Positions 34,320 to 45,100 of a stretch of 64,000 nucleotides of DNA are shown piece after piece. Under the pieces are notes generated by a model. That model was not told the origin of the DNA, searched no databases, and was given only the letters and a program-made list of their open reading frames with translations. A program made the translations under genes and the position numbers. Each line of letters begins with the position of its first letter. Position 1 is the first letter of the stretch. Source of the DNA: JADJSS01 sp964490845 (GTDB lineage Bacteria > Bacteroidota > Bacteroidia > Chitinophagales > JADIYW01); assembly GCA_964490845.1 (NCBI GenBank), contig CAZBED010000005.1, positions 62,001 through 126,000 on the forward strand, in the 5' to 3' direction.

Positions 34320-36542
34320 ATGAAAAAAACACTTTCTTTTCTACTTACAATTTTAATATTAAATGTTTTAGCGCAAAAAGGCGTAGTCATTCCCACTACA
34401 CCGGTTACACCGCCAAAAAACCAATCATCCCAAAAACCTTTACCGTTAATTCCAAAACCCAAACCCGCACCTGCAGGATCAGAAATTTGGAAAGTGGATG
34501 CCACAACTACATCCTGTAGCTTAGGACAATGTATGCTCGTAAAAAAAGCCGGTCAAAGGGAATTTGAAATATTTGAAGATGTCATTGAAGGATTTGAATT
34601 TACAGAAGGAAACACCTACACCCTTCAGGTCAGACAAACACTGAAACAGCCACCTATACAGGCAAATGAATCCATTTACAAATATGAGCTGGTGAAAGTA
34701 ATCACATCATCCGACAGCAAATACAGCAATATAAGTGTACCGGCTCCAATTACCAGCACGGGTGCAATCGTTCAAATCGATCTGGATTATGGCACCATCG
34801 CCTGTGAGTCCGGTTCGGAGAAACAATGTTTTTTACTGAAAGAAAAAGGGAGAAAGGAATACGAGATTTTCAATGGATGTATCTACGGGTTTACCTACGA
34901 AGCCGGAAACCGGTATATATTGCAGGCACGTAAAAACGGAGAGGATTATGATTTTATCAAAGTCATTAAAAAGGAATTTGTCGAATACAATCCGACAAAA
35001 ATATCCTGTGTAAACCAAAGAAACCAGTCATCATCTGCAACGAATACGTCCGGAACATCAACGGCAAAAGACATTCCGGCTACCAATATACCAACATCAT
35101 CTGCCTTGGATAAGAAGTGGTACCTGCGAAAGATGAAAGAATCTGAAGGCAGCGGACAGGCGCTGACAACCGATGACAATGTAATGTGGATAGAAATCAG
35201 CACTTTCAACGACAAACTGAAAGGATTTGGTTCCTGCAACAATTTTGAGGCGGTGGTACGCACTGACCTGGTCACCTCTTTTCAAATCAGCAAACTGACT
35301 TCAGGCTATGTGAACTGCGGATATAAAAAGATTGAAGATTTATTTTACAGCGTCTTACAGCAAGCCGACCGTTTTGAAATCAGAAACGGCAACCTGATTC
35401 TTTCCAAACAATGGAAATACCTTATGGAACTCACGTCCAATCCGAATCAGAAGGAAGAGACCAATACCTCTACTAATTATCAGCCTGTTGCACTCAATTC
35501 GAATACGGTTCAGCCTGCATCCGTTCAACCCGTTGCACCAGTAACTTCAAACAACACCTCTCCTGTCAATGTATCTGCGGCTTCAATCACTAACAACAAA
35601 GAAGTAGATGAACTGCAGAAACAGTTGGAAGAACTGAAAAAACAACTGGAAGCGAAAAAGCAAAATGATGCTGCAGAAGCACAGAAAAAACTGGAGCAGG
35701 AGAAGTTGCTGCAGCAACAGCAAGAGGCAGAATTGGCGAAACAACAGTTAGCTGAAAAACAAAAGCAAGAGGAAGAGGCACAAAAACAGAAACTCGAACA
35801 GGAAAAGCTACTCAAGCAGAAAGAAATTGAAGAACTGAAAAGACAGATAGCTGAAAAAGAAAAGGAAGTATCTACTACTCCATCAAATCCTACTACTTCT
35901 TCATCTAAGCAAAATCAAAATTCTACTGTTAAAAATCCTAATACAGAAAATATCACAACAAATACGACCAATTCACCATCAAAACCACAAATGGAAACAT
36001 TAAGTGAGAGTTATCAGATAACAACTTTCACTGTTAATACTAGTAATAATATCCCTGATCCGGAATACCCGTTAAGACCTTACTATCTGGACGGCAAAAA
36101 ATTAATACAATTTGAAAGATCTGAATCCTCAGTAGATATGAAAGTAAAAGGAGCAGGATATGGTGGGCACGACAGATTTCTGACTGCATTTGACCCAGAA
36201 TCACGCATACAATTTAAAGAAGGGAACCTGCCTCGTATGTTCATCTCTACCGAAAGTAAGTCTATAGACCCATACGATGTAATTTCATTATGTAAGGCGA
36301 TAACCCAGAAAGACAGAAGGAGATTTAAAATTGGCAGCAGCAAAATGTTTGGTGGCGCAAGAGATATAAGAGATAATATAATTTCATTAGAGTTTAAAAA
36401 AATACACGATACACTCTATGAGATAATTATATTGGGTAAACTGGAGGTTGGTGAATATGGTTTTCTTCCTATTCTGGAAGGAGACAGTAATTTTATGACT
36501 TCGAAAAGTGTAAAAATAAATTGCTTTGGCATTGCACCTTAA
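34320..36542 (+). CDS. Exported DUF4377/META protein with coiled coil and unknown C-terminal domain
   Basis: The protein has 740 residues with a signal peptide at 1-18 (LLTILILNVLA). A Pro-rich linker is followed by two DUF4377-like domains (about 57-130 with WKVDATTTSCSLGQCMLV, and about 143-220 with CESGSEKQCFLL). A META (HslJ-like) domain covers about 262-375 (KKWYLRKM, GFGSCNNFEA). A Gln/Lys/Glu coiled coil runs at about 423-518, then a Ser/Thr/Asn linker. The last 160 residues are a domain I do not recognise (PYYLDGKK, then GEYGFLPI and CFGI). The next gene encodes a paralogue. META and DUF4377 occur together in other envelope proteins, where META is linked to stress resistance. Expected in the periplasm or outer membrane. 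Confidence 0.8.
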   Translation: MKKTLSFLLTILILNVLAQKGVVIPTTPVTPPKNQSSQKPLPLIPKPKPAPAGSEIWKVDATTTSCSLGQCMLVKKAGQREFEIFEDVIEGFEFTEGNTYTLQVRQTLKQPPIQANESIYKYELVKVITSSDSKYSNISVPAPITSTGAIVQIDLDYGTIACESGSEKQCFLLKEKGRKEYEIFNGCIYGFTYEAGNRYILQARKNGEDYDFIKVIKKEFVEYNPTKISCVNQRNQSSSATNTSGTSTAKDIPATNIPTSSALDKKWYLRKMKESEGSGQALTTDDNVMWIEISTFNDKLKGFGSCNNFEAVVRTDLVTSFQISKLTSGYVNCGYKKIEDLFYSVLQQADRFEIRNGNLILSKQWKYLMELTSNPNQKEETNTSTNYQPVALNSNTVQPASVQPVAPVTSNNTSPVNVSAASITNNKEVDELQKQLEELKKQLEAKKQNDAAEAQKKLEQEKLLQQQQEAELAKQQLAEKQKQEEEAQKQKLEQEKLLKQKEIEELKRQIAEKEKEVSTTPSNPTTSSSKQNQNSTVKNPNTENITTNTTNSPSKPQMETLSESYQITTFTVNTSNNIPDPEYPLRPYYLDGKKLIQFERSESSVDMKVKGAGYGGHDRFLTAFDPESRIQFKEGNLPRMFISTESKSIDPYDVISLCKAITQKDRRRFKIGSSKMFGGARDIRDNIISLEFKKIHDTLYEIIILGKLEVGEYGFLPILEGDSNFMTSKSVKINCFGIAP

Positions 36543-36732
36543 TATATTAAAAGATAGTACTTATAATATCAATATCACTCATTACAACCCGGTGAATATG
36601 CCATAAACATCAGTATTACTTGCTGCAAAACAATCAATTTATTTGGAGTTGATGAGTAAAACACCATTTTTTTCTTTGGGTTAATACTTTTTTAAGATGT
36701 AGTGGTTAACTTTAAACTAAATAATTTCAACT

Positions 36733-38907
36733 ATGAAAACATTATTTAGTATCTGCCTGATTATCGGTATAACCATTTTTGCAAAACTCACCCACGCAGA
36801 ATCTTTCAATCCCAACCCGGTGACCTGGATAGTGGATGCAGAAACGGCTGCCTGTGACAATTCGGACAACCAGTGCCTGCTGGTCAAACAAGCAGGCAGA
36901 AAGGAGTTTGAAATTTTCAATGAATCCATCGAAGGGTTTGACTATCAGCCCGGGTTTATCTACACTATCTCTGTCAGACAGCAACTGAAAGACCCGCCCA
37001 TAGCGGTTGGTGAATCACTGTTCAAATATGTTTTGGTAAAAATCAATTCGAAAAAAGCAGTAACCAAACCGGTCAGCAACTCACCAAAAATCATACAGCC
37101 AACCTCCATCACCACCTCCTCCCCTTTGGATAAAAGATGGTATCTGCGTAAAATAAAGGACGAGGATGGCAGCAGCCTTGTCACAGATGATAATGTTGTA
37201 TGGATAGAAATCAATACCTTCAACGATAAGATTAAAGGCATTGGCGCCTGCAATCCGTTTGAAGGCGTGGTGCGCACCAATACGACCAATGGCTTTGAAG
37301 CCAGCAAACTGACAGCAGGACTAAGCAGTTGCAGCAACAAAAAGCTGGAAACCCTGTTCTTGGATGCATTACAACAGGCAGACCATTACGAAATCAGAAG
37401 CGGTGTACTCATTTTGTCCAGTCAGGGAAAATACCTCATGGAGTTTGCATCTGATCCGGGTCAAAAAGAAGTAACGAATGCCTCCTCCAATTACAAACCA
37501 TCATCCGTTACTTCCAAAGAATCAGAACTAACGGTTACCAAAACCACCAACTCCTCTTCTTCTACAACAAGCAATGAAGTGGATGAATTGCAGAAACAGT
37601 TGGAAGAACTGCAAAAACAACTTGCCGCAAAAAAACAAAAAGAAGCGGATGAACAGAGGCTGAAAGAAGAAATGCAGAAACAGGAGGAAGCACAGAAATC
37701 AAAAGTGGAACAGGAAAAACTGAAGAAGTTAAAGGAAATAGAAGAATTGAAGAGACAGCTGGCGGAAAAGGAAAAAGAAGCAAACAGCGAAAGTCCTTCC
37801 AAATCAATTTCAAAATCCAATACCACATCCGGAAAGCCGGCCGTTTCAGCCACTATTCCGCAACCTGATGAATATAACATCCCTTATTATCTGGAAAATA
37901 ATTCATTACGGGAAATGGAAAGAGCTTCCGTAAATCTGAAATTGGAGAAAAACAACCATATTACATTTGAAGCGAAAAACATGGAATCTCCTTGTCAGCT
38001 GAAAGAAAAGAACCTGCCCAAGATTATTATTAAGCTAAAAAATCCTGACGCAGCCGCGGAATTATTTACATTGCTGACAGTAGAAACTACCAAGAACTCC
38101 AGAATCATCCCGACCGGAAAAATAATTGGAGGAAAGACCAAAGATGTCAGCAAATCCATAATAGACATGGAGTTCAAAAAAATCAAAGGGGATATCTATG
38201 AAATCTTATTGCCCGCGGATTTGCCTATCGGTGAATATGCATTTCTTCCTCTCAAAGAATCCAACAATCTGAACATATCCGATCCGATAGCATTTGAGGT
38301 TACTTTTTTTGGAATAGAAGAAAATAAATCGACTGCAACCAATACAAGCTACGACAATACAGTAAAAAGCTCCTCTGCCACTGTCAGTTCCGTTTCTAAA
38401 CAAAAGACATATGTTCCGCTTGATGATGCAGATATACCCAAACCTGATGCCTATAACATTCCCTATTATATCAAAGGCGATAAACTGGCTGATATGGAAA
38501 GAGCCGCCACCAGTCTTGATATAGACAAGAATGGTTATATCACGTTTGTAACCAGCAAAATGGAATCCCCTTGTCAGTTAAAGGAAAAAAATCTCCCTCA
38601 AATGGTCATTAGAATTAAAGGGAACGAAAATCCATCCGAGTTATTTACGTTACTGAGTATTGAGTCCACTAAATCGACCAGAATTATACCGACGGGCAAA
38701 AAATTAGGCGGAACACCTAAAAATATCAGCAATTCTATCATAAAAATTGATTTCAGAAAGATAAAAAATGAGCTCTACGAAATCATCCTTCCGCCCAATT
38801 TACCGGTCGGTGAATACGCATTCTTACCAACCAATGAATCGAATAATCTTAACTTATCCAATCCGGTATCATTTGAGGTTTCCTTTTTCGGAGTGGAAGG
38901 AAAGTAA
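36733..38907 (+). CDS. Exported DUF4377/META protein with two copies of an unknown domain
   Basis: This paralogue of the preceding protein has 724 residues. A signal peptide (1-22, ending LTHAES) is followed by one DUF4377 domain (about 27-110; CLLVKQAGRKEFEIF), a META domain (about 130-240; RWYLRKIKDEDG, GIGACNPFEG) and a coiled coil (about 275-355). Then come two copies of a roughly 155-residue domain, at about 375-532 and 566-724. Each copy starts P-x-PD-x-YNIPYY, has MESPCQLKEKNLP in the middle and ends GEYAFLP...FEVxFFG. The previous protein has one such copy but two DUF4377 domains, so the two genes have gained and lost domains since duplication. A direct link to the zinc-ribbon genes upstream is suggested only by position. 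Confidence 0.8.
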   Translation: MKTLFSICLIIGITIFAKLTHAESFNPNPVTWIVDAETAACDNSDNQCLLVKQAGRKEFEIFNESIEGFDYQPGFIYTISVRQQLKDPPIAVGESLFKYVLVKINSKKAVTKPVSNSPKIIQPTSITTSSPLDKRWYLRKIKDEDGSSLVTDDNVVWIEINTFNDKIKGIGACNPFEGVVRTNTTNGFEASKLTAGLSSCSNKKLETLFLDALQQADHYEIRSGVLILSSQGKYLMEFASDPGQKEVTNASSNYKPSSVTSKESELTVTKTTNSSSSTTSNEVDELQKQLEELQKQLAAKKQKEADEQRLKEEMQKQEEAQKSKVEQEKLKKLKEIEELKRQLAEKEKEANSESPSKSISKSNTTSGKPAVSATIPQPDEYNIPYYLENNSLREMERASVNLKLEKNNHITFEAKNMESPCQLKEKNLPKIIIKLKNPDAAAELFTLLTVETTKNSRIIPTGKIIGGKTKDVSKSIIDMEFKKIKGDIYEILLPADLPIGEYAFLPLKESNNLNISDPIAFEVTFFGIEENKSTATNTSYDNTVKSSSATVSSVSKQKTYVPLDDADIPKPDAYNIPYYIKGDKLADMERAATSLDIDKNGYITFVTSKMESPCQLKEKNLPQMVIRIKGNENPSELFTLLSIESTKSTRIIPTGKKLGGTPKNISNSIIKIDFRKIKNELYEIILPPNLPVGEYAFLPTNESNNLNLSNPVSFEVSFFGVEGK

Positions 38908-38954
38908 AAGTTGAATCTTTTTCGTGAAATTCATCTTAAAATGAATTGAGTATA

Positions 38955-38984
38955 GTGAGATTGCCTTTTTCAAGGCAATCTCAC
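38955..38984. repeat. Perfect 13-bp inverted repeat (hairpin)
   Basis: GTGAGATTGCCTT (38955-38967) and AAGGCAATCTCAC (38972-38984) pair perfectly around TTTC. No T tract follows, so it is not a classic terminator. It resembles the hairpin about 45 bp further on, and both recall a GAGATTGC...GCAATGAC type of intergenic repeat that I know from other bacteria. Confidence 0.65.
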
Positions 38985-39001
38985 AACTCATTCTTTATGA
39001 G

Positions 39002-39030
39002 ATTACCGTTTTCACGGTAATGACATTTTT
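39002..39030 (+). terminator. Hairpin with T tract, probable terminator of the META gene
   Basis: An 8-bp stem ATTACCGT/ACGGTAAT (39002-39009, 39014-39021) with a TTTC loop is followed by GACATTTTT. It lies 95 bp after the stop of the second META gene. Confidence 0.55.
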
Positions 39031-39084
39031 CCTTTTATACTTTACTATTTCATTTAGCAAGAGGTCATTGAACTAACCAGTAAA

Positions 39085-39119
39085 AATAAATAACCCCTGC
39101 AAAGCAGGGGTTATTTATT
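39085..39119. terminator. Bidirectional terminator between convergent genes
   Basis: A perfect 16-bp stem (39085-39100 with 39104-39119; core AACCCCTGC/GCAGGGGTT) has an AAA loop and A/T-rich ends on both sides. It sits 21 bp beyond the stop of the giant minus-strand gene and also downstream of the plus-strand META gene, so it can serve both. Confidence 0.9.
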
Positions 39120-39140
39120 GATAAAAGAAGGCAGATATAA

Positions 39141-42100
39141 TTAGTTTTTCACAAACTCTTCACTATGTGTTTTCCCGTTGGAATCCGCATATTTAATCAT
39201 ATATGTACCCTTTGATAAATTAGAAAAATCGAGCAATAATGAATTCAGTCCTTTCTTCAAAAGCGCAGGTTGTTCGGACATTATACTACCTAACACATCA
39301 TACACTAAAATTGTAGTAGAATATGTTCCGGTAGATTGAATATCTACATTCAGATTGCCGGTAGTAGGATTCGGATAGATATTTACAAATCCGTTTATTA
39401 CGACATCCGCCAGATTGATATCAATAATCTTACTGTATGAAATTTTGCCATCGATATCAATAATTTTCAACCGGTAGTAATTAAATCCAACTACGGGATT
39501 ATTGTCTGTAAAATCGTAAGTAATGGCCCTGTTAGAATTTCCTGCAGCCGGTTTGGATCCAATCATAACCCATGAAACGGCATTTGTACTCTTCTCGACT
39601 TCAAAACGGAGTGTATTCTGTTCAGATGCTGTAACCCACTGCAATTGATTTACCCTTCCCTGATTCCATCCTGTAAATGAAATCAGTTCTACAGGTAATG
39701 GCGCAAACGGAAACTGATTCGGATGCAGATAAAAAGTGGAGAACGTACTCACATCAAATTCTACGGAATAGTCAGGCCCCGTGGTAATATTTGGATATTT
39801 CTTAACAACCGGGAATATGAGAACAGCTGAGTTATTAGTTGCAGGGAAAACAGGAGGATTAGTAAATGTTCCCGCAGTACCTCCGGAAAATTTAGTAATC
39901 ACTAAATCCGAAGTTGGATTTGAGAACTGATAATCTGTTCCGATGGCAGCTGTTTGAAGCGCATTAACCTCCGCAGCTTTAAAATAGAGTACCACATGGG
40001 ATTTGGTATTATTCAACGGTTTTACCGACCATCTTCTTGGCAGATAAGGCTGATAATCGCCAAATGAAGTATAAACAGTAGGGACAGTCGAAGCCGTATA
40101 AGCCATCATACCCACGCAAACTTCAGTAGTGTCTAACTTGGCAGGTGTGGTTGCCGGATCATCTACTATAGTTGCGATAATATGTCCACTGCTGTTATAA
40201 AATGATTTAGTGGAACCATCTGAAATAACACAATAATCACAACTGGAGGTAGTCGCAATCGTGGTAGTTCCTGCTGATGGTGCAGTGATGGATACGGAAC
40301 CCATATTGAGGCTATCACAATTTCCTTTTGATACCAACAAATTATATACGCTGGTGGCTCCGGAAGTCAGACCAGTTACCGTTAAAGGGTTGGAAGAAGA
40401 TAAACTTGGAGAACCGGTACCTGAAACTAACTTCCAGGCAATGGACGCACCGGAAGTTATCGAACTGGCTGTCAGCACAGCAGACGGGTCACACGCGTAT
40501 AATTTAGTCAATGCAGGAGTAGCGGTAGGTGCATCATCTGCTGTAATCGTAATATCCGGTGACACCACTTTACAACCACTTCCTCCTTCAGTTACCTGAA
40601 CTGTGTAGGTATAAGTACCTGCAGAAGAAGGTGTCACGGTTATAGGGTTAGATGTTGAACCGCCCGGAGACCATAAATAGGTAAATGATCCGTTACCCGC
40701 CCCGCCGCCGGAACCGGCATTAGCTGTTAACGTTGTACTGCCGGGCCTACAAATAGTAGGGTCCGAATTGGTAACCGATACACTCGGAATGGCATTCACA
40801 CTAATACTGATTGTTGTATCCCTGCCATCTGTATTAGGTGTACATGCATTTTTAGGAACAACCTTTACGGTACCGGTGGTAGCAGTTGGCCAGGTTACAT
40901 ATATAGTATCTGTTGAGCCACCCGGAACTACTGTTCCACCTGTTACAGTCCATGTATAAGTGGTAGCTCCTGAAACTGCGGTATAATATTTTATAGTGCT
41001 GTTCTGACAAACCGTTCCGGAAGGAACAGCCGTAATAACAGGTTGTGCCAACTTAGGATAAATTCGGAATGTGCGGTATATAGGTATTGACCATCCGCAG
41101 CACAATTCGTTCAACTCCAGACGAATCTGGTATAATTCGCCCAATTCCCATCCGCCGCTCGGAGCGGTAACAGTACCGGGAGCTGAGGAAGTAGAAGTAT
41201 ATACATTATTAAACGGATCACTGACTTTAGAAATTTCCCAACTCCAGTCCGTAATATTGGCAATCTGCCCAGCTGTTAAACTGGTACCTAAGCTAATAGA
41301 TGCTGTCGGACAAATCATATTCGGAGAAATGGCATTCATAACAGACGTAACCGGATCTACCAAACGGGTATCATAAATACTAATAAAGTTAGATAAGGTA
41401 GTGGAGCCTAATGATAAATTTTTCACCCCGGTTGTCGTATAATAAATGGAAGGTGCCGAACTTCCTGCTCCAGAAAGTGCATAGCTGGTCGAAGCAGAAT
41501 CTTTGTTTAATACAAAACCGGGATTAGACGAAATATTTGTCCATGCAGAACCGGAAGTTTTAGTTAAATCTATCTGTGATTTGGTGCATCCTCTTTTCCA
41601 GTCAACAGTCACCGTTCCGTCTGTAGGAACCGCGGATGCAGATATTCCGCTTCCTGTTACGCTGGCGCCATTCACTGTTTGCAGTCTTGCACTGATACCG
41701 GTTGCTCCATTGCTTCCATTTCCGCCTACACCGCCGTTACCACCACTACCGCCCCATGCACCTTTACCACCATCACACCAACCGGAGTTATCACCGGGCG
41801 CACCGCCGCCGGTACCATTCGTTGCCGACTGCCCGTTCGTTCCTGTACCCCCGCTTCCTGCAGCCCCCGGTGAACCATAGCAGTCTGTTACGACGCCACT
41901 GCCGCCATACACATAGATATCAAAAGAACTTCCGCCTCCATATCCTTTTAAGCCACCTAATCCGCCGTTTCCGCCATCGCCTCCACGTCCACCGGTTCCA
42001 AAATTTGGACCACAGGTACAGGTACAGCAGGTACCGCTGGCGCCTTCGCCGCCACGGCCACCACCGCCGCCGCCTTTGCCGTCTGTTCCATCGTTACCGT

Positions 42101-45100
42101 CAACCGGAGTATAGAAAACACCTAATCCTGTTGAATTCGCTGCTGCTGGTGCTCCAGGAGTACCAGGAGCCCCAGGTTGTCCGTTTCCACCCGTATTATT
42201 ATTGGTACAGCCATTTGCATCACAACCATACCAGTTACAACCACTGGCACAACATCTTGCACCACCTGCTCCGCCTGCCCCATAGCCACCGCCATAGCCG
42301 GCAGCGTTATCGCCTGCATCACCATTCGTTCCGCAGGAACTGCAACCATATGCATATCCATTGGCATTCCTTCCGCCTAATCCACCGGCACCGCCACCTC
42401 CGGCACCGCTCCATGCAGATTGGGTGTATCCGGCACTTGCAGCACCTGTTGATATGGCACAACGGCTAATCAGAAAACCTGTTCGTCCGTTGGAATAGAT
42501 TCCATATATGGAACGTCCTCTAAACGCCGTTGTTCCCGTTGCGCCTCCGGTTAATACGTTAATCGTTAAATCTCTAAGCGATATATTATTACCGTTCAAA
42601 ATAATACCGGTATAATGTCCTTCACCAGCGTTGGCTACCAGAGACGGTGTTATATTAAAAATAGTAGCCGTATTTGTACTCTTTATCCAGGTAGAAGTAT
42701 TATACCCGCCATCAATGACCACTCCACCGGGAATGGAGATAGTTGTGTTATTAAAGGTATATGTACCTGAACCCATTAAAATATGGTTTCTTGTTGAGTT
42801 CCTCGAAAAAATAGCAAAAGCGGAGTCCAAAGTGGCAGGACAGGCTTTTGAACCTAAATTACCGGCACCGCCGGTTGTGACATAAATAAAATTACAATCC
42901 CCCACCGAAGTTCCGTTTGGAGGAAAAGTAATGGTAAAATTCTGTGTTCCGCTCAGACAGGTAATATAACTTGCATCCCGGACCTGAAAAGTATGGTTGG
43001 AACTATTCGCCAACCCGGTAAACTGATTGGAAGACTGCCAGGCACCGGCATCCATTTTATATTCATAATTTCCAGAAGCGCCGCCGGAAGCGTTAATGGT
43101 CACGATAGCAGAGGTATAGGTAGAGCCGGAACACACATACCCTATTGAATAGGTAAAAGTAATGGCGTTCGGATCTGTTATAACAGAACTACCTGCAATG
43201 GTACAACTGTTTCCATCCGTAACTGTCAGGTTATAAGTCTTTGCAGCTAAGCTTGAAATATTTCCACTGGTGGATGTAAATCCAGCAGGAGTAGATGTCC
43301 AGGAATAACCATACGTGCCATATCCGCCGCTTGGTGTTGCGTTAATAGCGCCTGTGCTGCTTCCGTTGCAATTTGTTCCAAATCCATCATAACTGGAGGG
43401 TGCTAATGTCAAACTCAAAGCAGGTGGCGAAGTAAGGACAACAGTATCCACTTTTCCGCAACCGCTCGCATCCGTCATTGAAATGTAATACGTTCCGGCT
43501 GCCAGGGTGCCAATAATTGAATCCCGGACAGCACCTGAATTGATAGTACGGCTCCTGCCTGTAGACCAGGTATAAATAACCGGATATGCAGTGGTAGAGG
43601 CGGCCACCGTTATTGAACCATTGCTGCCTCCATTACAACTCACCTGATAGCCGTTATAATTGCTTTTGGTGACGGTAGTGGAAAAAGGCGCCGTCAAAAA
43701 CACCCTTACATCAACGGTATCACTGTAACACCCTGTTGTATTATTATAGGTCATTACTTTATATAATCCGGGAGTAGTAACGTTATAAACAGCACCTGTT
43801 CCAAGCAAAGTGGTTCCTAAGGAATCAAAATATTTTACGGTTGTATCATTTCTGACTATAGTACTGACTAATTGCCCCGTACCACAGAATGAAATGGTAA
43901 AATCCACACTCGACCCGTTCACCCTGGGGGTATCGGGTTTGGGGTTCACTATTACAGTCGATGTTACCGTAGAAGTACATGAATTGGCCGTTGCCGTAAC
44001 TGTAAACACGGTTGTTTGCTGGGCTCCCCCCTGAATGGGGTTGGTATTGGTCAACGTACCGGTAATTGGGTCCGCTGTTCCCGGTGTTGTAATTCCGGTT
44101 GGACCGCTTGAATTAGTTCTGACCCATGAAAATGTGGTTCCGGCTACGCTGTTAGGGTTGGTAATGTCAATGGCTGTAATTGGAAAGCCGGAACAAATAC
44201 TTTGCGTACTTCTGTCTACAGCGACAGTTGGCCTTGGTTTAACAGTAAGAACCGCAACCGGGCTGTAATTGGTACCTGCACATGTGACATTATTATTCGT
44301 AAATGAAGGTGTAACAGCTATGGTACCTGCAACGGATACATTAGCAGAATCCCGACCGTTAAAAGAAGCTATGTTGCCACTTCCGGAAGCCGCCAGGCCT
44401 ATTGCGGTATTGGTATTGGTCCAGGCATAGGATATAGTTCCGCCGGTGAACGCCGGGTTTGTTGAAAAGGAAAGGGCTGTAAATGCATCTCCCGGGCAAA
44501 CGCTTTGGTTACCTATGGCTGCCATTTTAGCAACAGGGTTAACAGTATCAGTAAAAGTTTGGGCGGTACCGGTACAGGTACCGTATCCGGTGCTTTGAAC
44601 CCCGGAACGCGGCGTAATAGTATATACAACTGTTGCAGGTGCTGTACCTGTTGTATTGGTGAGTGTTTGATTTAATAATGAAGTGGCAAAGGTACAAGAG
44701 TCTGCCGTACCGCCGGCGGCAGGTGCATTATTCACTACTGTCCAATGGAAACTGGAGTTAACGGAAGCCGTCAGTGCTTTACCGATTGCACTACCGCTGC
44801 AAGTGGTTTTAGTAGCAGTACTGGTCATGGTAGGCTTATCAAAATAATAAAACCATGGAATGATACTGGTACAAGCCGTATAACCCGTATTGGTATTAAT
44901 CTGATCATACAACCAAAGAGCCGGATACCATGCACCATTTGTGAGCGCAGCATGCGTACTACACAACACCGGGTTGGTGGATGCAGCGTTTGCAGCAATG
45001 GTTGCAAAAGGGTATTGTGCTTCCACATATACGGTGGCAGTAAGTGCCGTATTTAATGGCCCCACTAAAAAATAATTTCCATATTGCCTCCAGCTGTTGC

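Noticed and set aside
41500..42469. Plus-strand frames rich in His/Arg or Pro opposite the first giant gene
   Set aside because: Antisense reading of Gly/Asn codons; no start context, domain or neighbour supports them.
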